Shown: positions 30,015 to 42,933 of the stretch, in pieces | How the letters are laid out: every line of letters begins with the position of its first letter | How positions within the stretch are numbered: the first letter of the stretch is position 1 | Assembly: GCF_028389875.1 (NCBI RefSeq) | Contig: NC_084670.1 | Coordinates: forward strand, 13,177,383-13,241,382 | From: Rhea pennata | Lineage: Eukaryota; Chordata; Aves; Rheiformes; Rheidae | DNA: 64,000 bases | Reading direction: 5' to 3' | Position numbers and translations under genes: made by a program | The notes under the pieces: model-generated | Databases searched by the model: none | What the model was told of the DNA's origin: nothing | The model's input: only the letters and a program-made list of their open reading frames with translations

Positions 30015-30015
<1 letters not shown>

Positions 30016-30019
30016 CATC

Positions 30020-30350
30020 TGCCTTGCAGAGTTAGGGCGATCAGAGGGCCAGAGCGAGAAAGGAGGAGCCTTCTCAAAGTGGCGTGCGCAGAGGTCATCC
30101 CAGGGAGCTGCTGAAAGGACCGAAGTTCACGCTGGCGCTGGCGGATGTGTACAGTAACAGAAAGGTATGTGGGCAGACTGGTTCCAGGCTCCTTTGGAGG
30201 CAGCAGCTGCCGCTCAGGGCAAAACAGCTTCAGTGCAAACATACGAGCCGGCTCCCCGCGGCTGGCCGGCCGGTCGGGAGGCTTCGCACGCTGCCTGCGA
30301 GCTCCCTTCAGCGGCACAACAGCAGCTCAGGCTCCTAAACCGGCAGCAAC
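30020..30350. promoter_or_regulatory. GC/CpG-rich patch, possible cryptic promoter
   Basis: CpG density rises here (CGCTGGCGCTGGCGGATG near 30130, GGCTGGCCGGCCGGTCGGGA near 30260). A decent donor, ACAGAAAG|GTATGTGGG, occurs at 30164/30165 on the + strand. It could start a non-coding transcript. No ORF here looks like a protein. Confidence 0.25.
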
Positions 30351-31299
30351 AGGGGCCTGTTATGTCCAAGCCTTGTAGTGGAGGAGATGCATGCACATCT
30401 GGAGGTGTAAATCTTGCGTAAGGAAATAAATATGCACATCTGAGGAACTGTGGAGGCATTGCCGTGCTAGCTGATGAGCTGCAGTTGCAGCCGAAGGGCG
30501 GCCCCCAGGCAGCCGAGGTTTCTGCCCTGAGCTCAGGGCAGAGCTCAGCTCCACACAGCCCAGCAAACTGCCGCTCCCAGGAGAGGGCCACGCTGAAGTA
30601 TGAGGCTTTGACACAGTCAGCTTCTGCAACACTTTATTATATTTTTCCATACACAACACAGGAAACAAGGGAAGGAACAAAACTGTAATGCTGCTGCAGG
30701 AGGTGAGTCAGACTGGCTCAGTATCGGCTGTCCTCTTGGGCAGCCAGGAACCCAAATCTCCATCTTCAGAAACAGCCTGTTTTTATCCATTATTTCCTTG
30801 GGTTGCTAACATGGTCCCAAAGCATCCTCTTCTGGCAACATTCGTGTGCACTTAGGGCTCACTTTGAAGGGTCTATGGAGGGGCAGATTCACATTCACAT
30901 GTGGCAGCATGGAGCTGCAGGCAAGGCACAGACGTGCATAGTCACAGAAATGCATAGATGTGCAAAAGAGCTGGTGCACAGACAGCTGTGACCCACTTCA
31001 CCCATGTGCAGGCCGGGGAAGCTGGGAATAACTGTAAAAGCACTGAGGCAGCCTGGAATAACTGTGCAACACAGATGTGCAGAGCAGCAGCTGCATGGGT
31101 GCAGAAGTGTTGGCAGTGCAAAACTGCTGCCCAACTCTGGGCTGTCACTTCATTTATGTGCTTTGAGCTTCCTGCTGAACCTGGGGTTAGACTGGGAAAG
31201 GACTGCTCTTTGCTGCCCAAATGTGGAGCGTTTAACACAGAAGGACCTGATCTCAGTAACAGCCTCTTAGCTCTTGGGCAGATTCAGGGAAGTAGTGCA

Positions 31300-31400
31300 G
31301 TGAAAGTAGGAAATAGCTGTTTAACAAAAGTTACAGATGATATGAAACTGGCAGAGGAAAATGTAGAAATAGCAGAGGTACAGATAACAACAACAACAAA
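31300..31400 (+). mobile_element. Possible CR1 RT scrap
   Basis: The translation KVTDDMKLAEEN resembles a decayed FADDTKL reverse-transcriptase active-site segment of CR1. It is short and weak. Confidence 0.25.
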
Positions 31401-31691
31401 AATGTTCCTATGCAACTAGTTAGTTTGGAAAAAAATAATCCAAGACTTCAGGGAGAAGGAAAGTGTGTAGGAACAGGGCAAAAGTGGATGAATGCAGAAG
31501 TGCTCTCATGTGATCTGAGTTCCTCAGAGACAGCATGGGCTGGAGCTGCAAAGGGATGAAATCCTCATCATCCAGCATATACCTGGTGTGGTTCACTGAT
31601 GATGAACCCCTGACACTGCTTCCAGGTGTAACATGGACAGTGATTCATGCTGTTACTAAGGGAATGAGCTACAGTCCTTTTTAAGATAAAT

Positions 31692-32015
31692 TTGCTGCCA
31701 GACCCCCCAAAAGACCAGTTTAATCTAACTGTTATTGCTCCATTGCAGTGCCCTAATTCTCAAAGGGATCATTGCAAATGCAGAGCGGAGGCTGAGGCAG
31801 AGCAACTCAGGTCAGAGGAGATGAGAGCAAGCAGGAAGATGAAGAGAGAGGAGCAAGCAAAGGTTGCTCAGCAACAACTTCACCAGCAACGCAGGTTGGG
31901 ATCTGCGTCTATGGAAAGGGCAGGAGCAGTGAAATGGTTTGTGGCTCTTACGGAGGAAATTAAATATTTGACAGGTAAATTAGCCGAAATTCAAAGGAAA
32001 AGTTTCCAAGGGTGA
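31692..32015 (+). CDS. Unassigned ORF, 107 codons, charged helical
   Basis: I do not recognise this ORF. Its middle is rich in Glu, Arg, Lys and Gln (EAEAEQLRSEEMRASRKMK and EEQAKVAQQQLHQQRR) and could form a coiled coil. A CCATTGCAG acceptor-like site lies inside it (31741-31749), so the real unit might be an exon starting at TGCCCTAATTC. The ATG context is plain and no partner exon was found. It could be a lineage-specific exon, a remnant of an old element, or chance. Confidence 0.2.
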   Translation: MLPDPPKDQFNLTVIAPLQCPNSQRDHCKCRAEAEAEQLRSEEMRASRKMKREEQAKVAQQQLHQQRRLGSASMERAGAVKWFVALTEEIKYLTGKLAEIQRKSFQG

Positions 32016-33406
32016 GTCATTAGCCTGCCTCTAGAACAGGCTGGTAGGTATTCTCATAAACAAAAAACACCAAAAAGGCTCACGGTGAGGCCCGAGCGGT
32101 AACAGAACAACTATTACACACCAGGAAGCAACAGGCTGCTGCCACACTTGGAGGACAGGAAACAGCACGGAGAAGCTGCCGTGCTGAATCCGCCCCCTGC
32201 GAGGACCGAGGTGAACTGCCTGCTTCTCACAGCGGCAGAGGTGCATCTGCTTGGGAAACTGATGCAGGAGGGCTGTAGCGCTTCTCCTTCGCCTCCCTTA
32301 CGGAGCAGCAGCTCTCCACGCAGACCAGCCCCAGCCTGTAATTTTGGCGTCCCGTCACCATGCTCCTGGTGACTGCACCTTGCTGTTTGTGGATTGCACG
32401 GCAGGAGCAGGCTGGTGTGATAACAGAGCCTCCTCCAACGCTCAGCCGGTCCAACACTGAAAACCCATCAGGGTGCTGACACCAACAATTCACCTCTCCC
32501 TCTGATTAAAATGCAGAAGGGCTGCAGGAAGGTGATACTGGAGAAGGTCCTGGCATTGCAAACACAAATGGCATTGCATGTGCAATCAAACTATGCCTGG
32601 CTCAGACGCACGGACTCGCACACAAATCCCACGCTTGCTCCCGCAGACGTACAGGTGCTTTCTCAAGGGGAAGCCCCTCGCAGCTGTGCTTTATGCCTAG
32701 CTCCCCTTGCTTGCATTCAGCATGCCTGCTAACACGCACGGTATTTCCTGTCACTTATCAGCTGTCACTACAGGCTGCTCTTATGTTCAGGGCTCCTGCA
32801 AGCTAGCAGGAAGGGAGGACACACAGCACGGGGCATCACAGTGCGCTCAACTTGTACACACTTTGACACGCTCAGAGGCACAGACTACGAACTGATTACA
32901 GCTAAGACACAGGCCCAGGTCTGCAGCTCTGCACAGAGCACAAGGTGGTTTTACACCACCAGCAATCACAGCCTCTCCTGCCATAGCAGAACATGACACA
33001 GCGCAGGGACCAGCAGGAACCGAGCGAGTTCTGGGGTCCCCGGAGGTATAGGACAGGCTCACCTTAACTCCCTGTGTGCCAGCAGGGCCACAGCTGGGCT
33101 GGCTGGGCAGGCAGCAGCGGTTGCAGGAGGCGTTGCTGAGAAAAAAAGCAGAACAGGACAGTGCTATACTTGTAAAGCTCCAGCTCGTGAAGCCTGTCCA
33201 GGCAACTCACGGTGCCTGCCACAGTTAGCCTGAGGTAAAGCAAATGGTAGTCATCTCCAAAAGAAACATAGGGCGCACAGCGAATCTCGCCCTGCTTTGG
33301 GAAAAACGGTGAGGCCAGGAGGCACAAGCCCTGCTGCTGAGTCGTACTCGATGCGCCTGGTGCAGGGCTGTCCTGCCGGTGCTGGTGCAGCTCCAACGGC
33401 TCTGAG

Positions 33407-34069
33407 TCAGATCAGGTTGGCCATGCTGGAGGTGGGAGGAAGTCGCCTGTTAGCAGCAAGACGGCCAGAGATGGTGAAGACACTGATTTCACCTGTCTCC
33501 AAGCTTCGAGGAGCAGTTCGGGAGCAGGAGGTGCCGAGCAGATAGAGCAGCAGGGAGAGGAGGATGGCACTGCCAGCAGCCAGGAGGATAATCCCACTGG
33601 TGAACATGCTGGCCAGTGGCTGGACGGGGCTGAGCTGCATGGTTGTGGTGGAGAGGACAGTGAGCACGATGCCACAGATGAGCAGCACCAGGCCGCTGAG
33701 CAGCAGCACCAGGCAGTCCGAGAAGCCCCCACTCTTCAGGAGCTCAATCTGATCCCGACTGCGGATGCAGTTCATATCCTGGATGGCCGAACTTAGCAGC
33801 TGCTTCAGCAGTACCAGCAGGGCCAGGAGGCAGAGCGTGGTGCCCACAGCCAGCCGCCACTCCCCGGACCGGCTGCTCGTGCTGTACAGCAGAATGATGC
33901 CTCCGATCCCGCAGGCCAAGATCAGCACCACTGCCATCCCATAGCACAGGATGGACTTCTTGGGGTCCTGAAACCACCACAGCTCCACATGCTCCTCCAG
34001 GATGTTCCTCTGGATGTGGTCAGCATCCGCAGGGGTGCGGGGTGTGCTCAGCTCAGCCAGCTCTGGCAT
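33407..34069 (-). CDS. TMEM125: TMEM125, four-span membrane protein
   Basis: This is a single-exon CDS of 220 residues, against 219 in human. The ATG has an ACCATG context; the stop TGA is at 33407-33409. Features in order are a hydrophilic N-terminus with the conserved EEHVELWW, four hydrophobic helices (about 41-62, 73-92, 117-138 and 151-175), [12 protein letters not shown] between helices 1 and 2, the AIQDMNCIR loop, and a cytoplasmic tail ending [15 protein letters not shown] and TSSMANLI. The loop and tail motifs match mammalian TMEM125, which settles identity. It is a poorly characterised epithelial membrane protein; no enzymatic motif is visible. A CCAG acceptor-like site 16 nt before the ATG suggests the 5' UTR is spliced, but the upstream exon was not located. 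Confidence 0.95.
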   Translation of the reverse strand: MPELAELSTPRTPADADHIQRNILEEHVELWWFQDPKKSILCYGMAVVLILACGIGGIILLYSTSSRSGEWRLAVGTTLCLLALLVLLKQLLSSAIQDMNCIRSRDQIELLKSGGFSDCLVLLLSGLVLLICGIVLTVLSTTTMQLSPVQPLASMFTSGIILLAAGSAILLSLLLYLLGTSCSRTAPRSLETGEISVFTISGRLAANRRLPPTSSMANLI

Positions 34070-36529
34070 GGTGAGTGGCTGGCTGGGGAGGGCACACAGA
34101 TGAACCTAGAGCCTTACAGTGAAGGGAAGGGTCAAAGCAGTGGCAGTTGTGAAGGCAGCAGCATTTCTCAAGCAGGGACGCCTCTGCCTCATTCTTTGGT
34201 GCCCAGTGGAGCTCCCTTCTGTGGCAATGCCACCCAGAGAGCTACGGTCTATGTGTTGGGGCTGAGCACTGCCTCCAAGCAGAGTTGCAGAACATGGTGG
34301 AGCATCCCCAGAGCAGCACTGTCGGGGAATGACTAGGGCCCAGTCCTTCCTTTCCTGTACGTTTCATCTGAAAGAGTCAAGAAGAGAAGATATTAAAGAG
34401 AGACCCTGATCCTCCATATCAAGAAATCCTCTGCCCAACCGTGAGCCTCTGTTGCTCAGGGCTGACCGACAGACCTTCCTCTTCCTCCCTCACAAAACCC
34501 CCATGCCTTGGAGCAGAGGTCAGCCATGCATGTCTTCCCAGGAGAGCTCCATGCACTGCGGCAGGGACCTCAGCCTGCCTCTTCCCCAGCAAGTTCCCTC
34601 TGCAGTGTTCTTGCCTGGCACCCGTCCCTGCCTCCCCAGCCCCGGGTGCCCCGCACACTGGCACATCACTGCCTGCAGGGCTCTGCCTGCAGCTGGTGCT
34701 GGCAGCAGGGCAAGGACGGAGCAGAGGCCGGCCGCTCCTGGGATAAAGCCCCATTCACAGCTCTGGCTTCACATGCTCCCTCATCAGCATCAGCCTCTTG
34801 TCACCAACTGGCTCTGCTGCTTAGAAGGACAGCAGGAAGGTGGGGGTCAGGACTGGGGCTTAACCCTTCAAGTCCAGTAGCTGGAACAGCAAGTGCTGCC
34901 TGTGCTGCTTGCCCTTGGCCCCACGGCTGTTCCTCAGCCTCGTCCCTATCCCTGCAATCTCTGTCCCAGGTTTCCTACAGAAACATGATGGTTATTTCCC
35001 TGGTAGACTCAGCACTTGCCTGGAAGGAGCCCCACGAAGAGCTGGGACCTTGGACTGCCCAGTTTTGCTCTCCTCTCTGATCATCCTGACCCTGATGCAC
35101 CTTCACCATCAGGAGGGCAGCAGAGGAAAGTCATCAGTGGCACAGGGATGAGGCAAATGCTGTGGAGCTGTAGCTAGCTGGGTGCCCTTTCGCACGCTGC
35201 CTTTCCTCAGCCCTCAGCCCTGCTCCCCAGGGCTCATTACCTCCTCTGCAAGCACATCCAGATCCTGGCTTGCTTTCTGGCCCTTCTTACCGCTTATCTG
35301 GGCAAAGTCTTACACTGAGTGTACAAAGCACTTGTATTTCCCTCACATAATCTCCTGCCCATAGTATGCGAGTGCTCTGGCTGGTCAAAAGTGACTTTTG
35401 CACATGGCAGCCCTCCACTTTCCAGGGATCTTTTCTGACACAGCTCCCTTATTTCAGACACTTTTCACAAACAGCTTCCCCTTATGCCAGAGCCTTTGCT
35501 ACCTGCTGTAGGTAGTAGAGTCTGCCCTGATGCACAGACCAGAGTCTGGCAGGTTGCTACAGACAGCTCCAGAGGATGGGCTGAGGAGAAAACCATCTCC
35601 TTGGCATCTTCATCAGGGATGCCTAGAAATCCCTCTTCATCAGGGACAAGCCACCACGGGGCAGGGGAAGAGGGCGGACAAGGGGACAGGGGTGCATGGA
35701 CCAGACAGAGCCTGACAGTGTCAGGCCAAACTCCTCCTGAGTCACTCCCCGGCTGTGATGGAGCATGAGGTCACTTTGGACGTTGCTCAGGGCACGCCGC
35801 CAGCTGAGCTCACGTGTCCAGGAAGTCTCCAAGCAGTGCTCGTTTGCAGGCCCGGGCCCTGATGCACTGCGGGAGCTGTGCACTGCGCTGTTTCCCTGCA
35901 CAACTGGTGGCGGTTGATTTGTCTTGGCAGGGGCTGGGCTGAAACACAGAAATCCCCGCTCCAAAGAGCACACTTGTTGGGGGCTCTTGGGAGATCTGCA
36001 ACTTCTAGCTGTCCCCAGAACAAGCAGGAAGCGTGAATTAGTGGGAAAAGCAGCGATCAAACGTGCTGATTTTGTGCCTGCATGGCCCAGTTCACTTCTG
36101 CATGGGACAGCAAAGACACCTCTCTCTGCCTGCAAAGTGGCCCATACCCAGGACAGAGGCACCCAAGAAGGTGATGATTTCAGGGGGTACTTTCAAAGCA
36201 GAGGTGAGAAGGTGTTGAGCCTGCGGGCATTTCCCCAGCATATACAATAAAGTTCAGCTTCCTCCTTGCCTTTCCTTCTCCAAGCACCTGCCTTATCTCT
36301 CCTCACCAACAAAGGGGTGAGTCTAGTAGACAGCAGGTTTGCTGATAAAAATTTTTGCCCTAACAAAACATAAAATCAGAAGTGCAAAGTGCAACCTTCT
36401 GTTGCTTGACCAAAGTTGCACACACAAACAAACTGTGCTTCAAACAGTAAACAAAAATGACACAGCAGCAAAAAGTGCAATTAACCTATAGCACTACATT
36501 CTCATGCTTTTTTAAATTTAATCACTTCA

Positions 36530-36740
36530 ACTTTTTTATTTGCCCAGACTGAGCAAATAAAGGTAATGACCTTTATAGGTACATATTTTCTAATATTTTA
36601 ATTAATATTAGAATATTCTAATTCTAAGTCATGATTATTTATATTCTAATTCTAAAGTATTATTAATTATAAATTATTACTTTACTATTTTTAAAATAAA
36701 ATATTTCTAATATTTTATTAACCTTTATTAAATGATTTGG
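36530..36740. repeat. AT-rich low-complexity block
   Basis: About 200 bp made of TTATTA/TAATAT-type words (for example TTCTAATATTTTAATTAATA near 36588) between ordinary flanks. There is no ORF. Confidence 0.7.
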
Positions 36741-37360
36741 AGCAACAAAGACTTCCACTGATACATGTCTTCATGTTTTCTTGAACTTGTTTGAAAATAT
36801 TCTGGAAATATAACCTTTTGCCCTATAAATCAACATTTGCTTGGGCTTCGTTAGGCTGTGAGAGTTTGTATCACTAGCTACCTTATTTTTACTCATGGAA
36901 TCATTCTTTAACTTAGGTCTTTTGCCTCCTATCCTTTCACTGCACACCTCTTAAGAAAAAAATATCTTTCTATTTTAAATGAAAGCAGCCCTGTCCTGGG
37001 CTGTCATCCACCACTCTCTGGAGAAAGGACAAAAGTAGACCTCATCATAACACAGCTCCTCTGTGGGTTCAAGCCAGTTAACCCATCAGATTAGCCAGTC
37101 TGACAAGCTGTGTATCATTAATATCTACCATTTACCTCGTACTGAACCCAGCACCGCCAGCGCGGCCATCCTTGTCGGCAAGGCGAAAAGGAGGCGAGGA
37201 CGAGCCCGCTCGCACAAAGCTGTCTGATGGAAGGTCACATTTCAGAACAAAATTTACAGGCTGTTTTCTTTCACATCAGTGTCTGGCAGGTGGGGAGGAA
37301 AAACAGTAAAGCACTGGGAATTCAGGAAAACCAAATGATAGTGTCTTGCCTTGCCTTTCA

Positions 37361-37447
37361 TTTTCTCTTTTCTCTTTTCTTTTCTTTTCTTTTCTTTTCT
37401 TTTCTTTTCTTTTCTTTTCTTTTCTTTTCTTTTCTTTTCTTTTTTTT
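37361..37447. repeat. (CTTTT)n pentanucleotide microsatellite
   Basis: About 85 bp of TTTTC units, imperfect in the first 20 bp and then about 13 perfect copies, ending in T8 and C5. It is probably length-polymorphic. Confidence 0.95.
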
Positions 37448-40400
37448 CCCCCACTCTAAAAAACATTAATGGAGCATTAGGAGTCATCAGCTGGATTCTG
37501 ACCACCCCTGGCAGCAAGCGTGAGAAACATGCTCTCACCAACTGCCTGGAAACAGGCATATGCATTTATTTACTTATTTATACTCTTTTCATGGCCTGTT
37601 ACAATCTGATATCTGACAGATGGGTATGGGCTGAATGTTAATTAATACTTTATTTTCAGAGCCACATACAACGCAGCCATTGAAATATTCCTCACTTCCC
37701 CCCTCACCCCTAGCCCTGGACAGTCAGGAGACATTGCTTTCCTACAGCATTCAGGAGAGAAAGCCCTGTGGTGGGACAGGCTCCTGCAATGCTTCCAGCC
37801 TTTGGAATGATTTTATGCAATTATGTGGAATATGTGAGCATTGGGAAGACTGGCAAGATTTTCTCTAAAATAAACAAAAAACCAATAGCATGATTGTTAT
37901 TAACAATCTAGATGAGATTCAACAGAGCCTCATAATCTCCAACAGATATAAGCCATCTTCTTGCCCTCTTTCCTCCGGTTTGGCCATGGTCTGTTTGGGA
38001 TGGACTTGTGACCACTCTGTTCTTCATCTTACTCCCCATCCAGCCCCACAAGCCTATGTTCCAGAATAGGCATAAATATTTTTCCATCTTTTCATGCACT
38101 TTTTCTAACTCCCCAGGAGGTACAACGGAATTAAATTTCCCTGTGTTGTTTTATATCTGAATAACTGCTAAGACACAAGCAGAAGCTCTGAATGTCACAG
38201 TGCTCAAAGTCCTTCTGTGCCCCTGGGATCAGGGACGCTGCTGTTTTGAGACATGTATGATTGACAGCCTAGAGGAGCCTAATTCAGGAGTGGGGATAGA
38301 GGAATTTGCTGGGAATGAGAGTATCAGACCTTTTCAGCAGCATCTATCTGTCTCTCTCAAAACCCTGACAAGAGATTCATGCTCTCCTTCAGCTGCCATA
38401 TCAGTTACCATCTCCCATTGCTTTTCCTTTCCGGGACAAAGACCAGGAAAACCTGTGCTGTCTAGCATGTATCTTTGGGGAACGTCCACTCTTTCTGCCC
38501 TGCAAAAGGGATAATGCTTTCCCATAAGTGAGCATCCCTCCCACCAGCACTCCTGCCACCAGACCTTACTCTGGAAGCCTCAGGGAAGCCCTGCGTGATG
38601 GCAGCAATCTCCTCTCCTTTCGCCAAGCCTAAGGGATGTGGGGATAGGGGAGGGGACGGTTTGTCGCTATAGGGTCCAGGTACAGCAGTTTTTTATAGAA
38701 ATCTAGATGGCTATGGCCAGCTCCATTACGCAGGTTCCTGATATTCATCCTTTCCATCTGGCATCCTAAGACCAAAAAGCCTGTCCTGATGCGCTGGTGC
38801 CTAGGGAGGCCTGAGGATCCTGAAAGAACATGAAACACCCAAATCTTACGTGACAAGAGGAAAGGCGAGGGTGCAAAGAAGAGCTGTGGAAGCAAAAGAC
38901 AGGATCTCTTAAGAAACTTTTCTGAAGCAGCCGACAAACCTGTCTGCAGGTACTGATGAAATATGGCCCTTCCTTCCTCCTATACCGCTCCCAGAGCAGA
39001 GCTGTTCCCTGAGAAGTTCACTCACCTGCAGTTGATGTGTTGCCCGCACGCAGTAAAGCCCAGCACTGTTCTCTACACAGGCTCCTGGCTGGCAGCAATG
39101 TTTTTTCCAGACTTTCCTTTCACTGGATCAAGCTAATAAAGGAGCTCAACGGTAGAACCTAGTCTCTACCCTTCCTTCGGCACGTACTTGCCAAGAAACA
39201 GGTGTTCCTGCCGGCGTCCCTTCCTGGTCCATCACAGGCGGGTTGCGGCCGCCAATGGGCTGCGCGTGCTTGCCTCTCGCTTGGGCAGGTGCATTCCCCA
39301 GCAGGGTGGCGCCCAGGCAAACCTGCTGCTGGCCTTGGAGAGACTCCAGAGTCGTTTGGGCGCGCAGGCCCTACCCCTCCCTCCTCGAGCAGGATCTCTA
39401 CACGCTAATCCTGGAAGGTGCCTCATTTCCTCCCGGGCACAAGTGAAGAGGTGCCAGATTTAGGGAGAAGCTCCAAGGCAACAGGTGAGAGGAAGTTTGC
39501 AGCCAAGCTGGCAGCACTACGGAAGATTCAATGTATTAAGCAAGTATTGGGCGTTACATGGCATTAAATAAGGTAACTCCTGCACTATTGGCCAGTCCAG
39601 GACCATCTGACCATATCAGAAGTGGATCTCCATATAGCATTAGGCCACGCAGGCAGGAAAGTCAGGCAAGATGTCACCAGCCTGCTGTGCCATTTCCTCG
39701 TGGCCAGGCAGCTCTGGTACCCCACTCACTGGGAGATGGCAGCATGAGGCCACCATGCTTGCAGAAGAGCTGACCTTTTGGCAATCTAGGGGGAAGAAAA
39801 GGGTGGGGGGATTTAAGAGGAATTAGGGATATAGAAAAGGGCTCACTTCAGAGAAGGGGAAAAGGGGGAGTACCAGGAATGTCGATGCCAGGGGTGAAGG
39901 GAATTGGGCGTCCTGATCTGAACGCATGCTGTCTGACTGCCCCTCTGATGCCACTCTGCATCGGGGCTTAATGATAGCAGAGGGGAATCACTACTGTATG
40001 TTTGAGCAGCTGGCAAATCTCTTGGGAGGTGTAGGGAAAGGAGAATTGGGTGTAATTACATCTCTAGCCTAAATAGCGGAAAGGGAGTCTGAGTTATAAA
40101 GCCATATCCTAGTTTTTTAGCAGTTTGTGAAAAATGAAGCTTAGGATATGCTAACACAATTAGACACCAATTAATGTGACAGCTTCAGAAATTTGTCAGT
40201 GTGAAATCAGACAGATCTTATGATACTTGTGTAATATAATCTATCCGGTGCTTGGTGTCGACCACCTAAAACAACAAAAGGGATGTGGAGGGTTTCCCTG
40301 TACAAACACTCTTGAACAATGAACTTTCCCCCACCAGAAAACCCATCCTTTTGTTGGACCTGTTAACAAACACATCACTCAACAGGAAACCCTGCTCAGC

Positions 40401-42297
40401 TTTAAAGAGGGCCATATGGTTGCTTTAAAAAGTGGCCCTTCACGTTACAAAGTGTGAGACGTTCACCAGCTCCTTTAGAGAGGCAACAAGAGGCAAAGCA
40501 GACAATACAGACTAAGAGAGGCTGAAGGCAGAAGGTCTCTTTGCACCCTAAGAGAACTTTAACCCATCCCAAAGCATGAGGAGGCAGGCAGGGAACAGCA
40601 CACAAGTGTAACATTTTTCACCATAAGCTTATCTATTTAATATTTACAAAGGTCAGGGCCCTTTTGAATATGTTTTAGCTAAAGAGCAGGACTTTGAAAT
40701 GCACTTCAAGAACAGGCACCAGGATGGAGCTCTGCACCCTACAAGCAGCCAGGGCGGCTGGTGCTTGGACACTGCAAAGGCTTTACAATACACAGCTCTG
40801 GATTCGGAGCAGTCTGTTCAGCAAGCAGGGCTCAGCAGGGATTGTTACCTAGTGCTGGAGCAGACACTAGCTGAAACATTTTGAGGCTGGATAGCACCTG
40901 TTCACTGGTAACACTTTTTCCTGGTGGTAAGTTCAACGAGTTTGGAAGCAAAAGGCAGACCTCCTCAGTAAGCATGGTTCACAGAGTGCCACCGCCTAAA
41001 GTGCTGATGGCTACTCTCCATTGAGGAACACAAATTTTTAGCTACTCTTGCAGCTTTTCAGAACAAGGGCTATCTTTTGATATATTAGAGCAAGTAACTT
41101 GCTAATACTTCTAGAGATAAAAGATTCAACAGAATCCAGAAGACCATCAGCATAAAAAATCACAATCCAGCTGCAAGTTAATTCTGAAAACACTTCCACA
41201 GCATATGCATTGGAGATTGACCTTGGCCTTGTTTTCTCAGTATAAAAGTGGCTGGTACATCTATTTTGCTTCCAGTGGGTCCCTGATAAAACTCAATTAC
41301 AACATTCTGCTATGCCTGATTTTTAACATTCTCCTTTACGAACAATATTTTAGTTGCCTCTCTCCAGCCAAGATCCAGTTCAAAATCCTCTTTAATCCTG
41401 TTTGCCAGCTGTCTACCTAGGCTTCATCCAGTAGGCCTTGTACTGTCTTTAAAATTATATCTTTCTAATGAGGGTGACACATGGGCATACTTTTAAGCAT
41501 ATTAATCACCACTCAGAAATCATCCACTTGCATATGCTTCTTCCTCTTATTAGGACTCGGTTCTTTTTCAGAAAGATTGATTCCATTTGTCTAAACCACG
41601 TCTATTTAAGCAGTGGCTTCTACCACTCAATTTACTCTGACAAAGTGAGGGGAAAATTATACCACATGGAAGTCTAGCAAATTAAAATGGGTGTGTTCTG
41701 AAAATTTAAGAGGGATCTAGTGTTAAAAATATTTGATAATTACATTAATTACATCATTTTTCTGTATAGGAAGCATTAAGATGATTATATGGGGAGGGGG
41801 GAGGAAGGAAGAGTGTTAAGCTTTCCCATTAAGAGACCAATTCCATTTTTACTTCTTCCTTTTGTTCCTGTCAAACTTGAGCTTCATTCAGATTAAGGCT
41901 GCAAAATAAAAAAGTAGAACTAAAGAAATTTTATTCCACATTCATGGACAAAACATTCACTTTAAATCTCCTAGGCCATAGCAGCTCATGGAATCATCTG
42001 TTTTACCATGGCATTAGCCTGGAAAGGAGTCTGGAATCTCTACTGTTAACACAGCTCATATGTTATCCAGTCTTGACACCATCATCTTCTGCAAAGTATT
42101 ATTAGGAGTACGTAGAAAGCACTTGTCACTTCTCAACAATTCAGAATAGGAAATGGAAACAATAATGCACTGACAGCTAAAATACCATATAGTTCCCATT
42201 TCAGTCAGTAGCTTAAACTTAGGATGTACAACCACTATTCCTCAATGAGATAAGTGTGTATCATGCACTGACAACCAAGGATACAAAAATTCACTCT

Positions 42298-42316
42298 CCC
42301 CCCCCCCCCCCCCCCC
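42298..42316. repeat. C19 homopolymer tract
   Basis: Nineteen C in a row (G19 on the transcribed strand), about 0.6 kb past the CFAP57 poly(A) candidate. Long G/C runs are rare and error-prone in assemblies. Confidence 0.9.
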
Positions 42317-42927
42317 TCAGTTATTAGGTAGATGACTCCTTGTCTTTTCTTATGCATGAGTATACTACAAAGTAACTTTTTAGGGGAATTTCACTGAAAA
42401 AAATGTACTGGAGGGGTAGCAGATGTTAAAAAGAAGACAGGCAAAGATGAATTTATCTAAATAACAGGAGAGTTACAACATAAGGTTTGGACTTCACTGT
42501 AGATTTTGGAGTCAAACTGGGCTACCTTTTTGTTCTACTGATTATAATAGATGATACAACATGTCTCTAGATAGGAGGCAAGGGCTTGAGCAAGGGCTCC
42601 AGCTCCAGTGTTGCACTTGAGCACTAGTTAAAAGCTGCCTTCACAGGCTAATCATTTTTAATCTGTGACTGGATAGCTGCTTGGAATAACAGTGACATCT
42701 AGCTCATATTATGGGCAGTCATGTGTACAAATGGGCAATTCAATACTTGCAAATAAAAGGCAGATACTGATTTTTGCAGCACAATAGAACACATAATAAG
42801 AAATCCAGCAGAAAAGGTTTATAGAGCTTGCCCAGCTCTTTTGGACTAGGACATGGTATTTTTCAGGAGAGAGGTGTGCACCTCTCTGAGCATGAAGGCA
42901 CAAAGATCAATCTTGTATTAACGCAAG

Positions 42928-42933
42928 TTTATT
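42928..42933 (-). terminator. Candidate poly(A) signal of CFAP57
   Basis: TTTATT on the + strand is AATAAA on the minus strand, about 255 nt after the CFAP57 stop codon. Confidence 0.5.

Larger units (their letters stand above)
24790..33406. other. Intergenic region between C1orf210 and TMEM125 (convergent)
   Basis: Besides the 3' ends of the two convergent genes, this 8.6-kb stretch has only weak features. These are an A32 tract (29983-30014), a GC-rich patch (30.02-30.35 kb), a possible RT scrap near 31.32 kb and an unassigned ORF (31692-32015). About 25.6-29.9 kb shows nothing I can identify. No clear poly(A) signal for TMEM125 was found within 1 kb of its stop. Confidence 0.6.
34070..42927. 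other. Intergenic region between TMEM125 and CFAP57
   Basis: No coding exon is supported in 8.9 kb. TMEM125 5' UTR exons and promoter are expected here. The best GC-rich candidate is about 39190-39420, which has a CCAAT box on the + strand (39252-39256). Other contents are an AT-rich block (36530-36740), a (CTTTT)n microsatellite (37361-37447) and a C19 tract (42298-42316). The rest shows nothing recognisable. Confidence 0.6.

Noticed and set aside
33412-33980. Other-frame ORFs overlapping TMEM125
   Set aside because: They are shadows. Only the 33407-34069 frame gives four membrane helices and the TMEM125 motifs.
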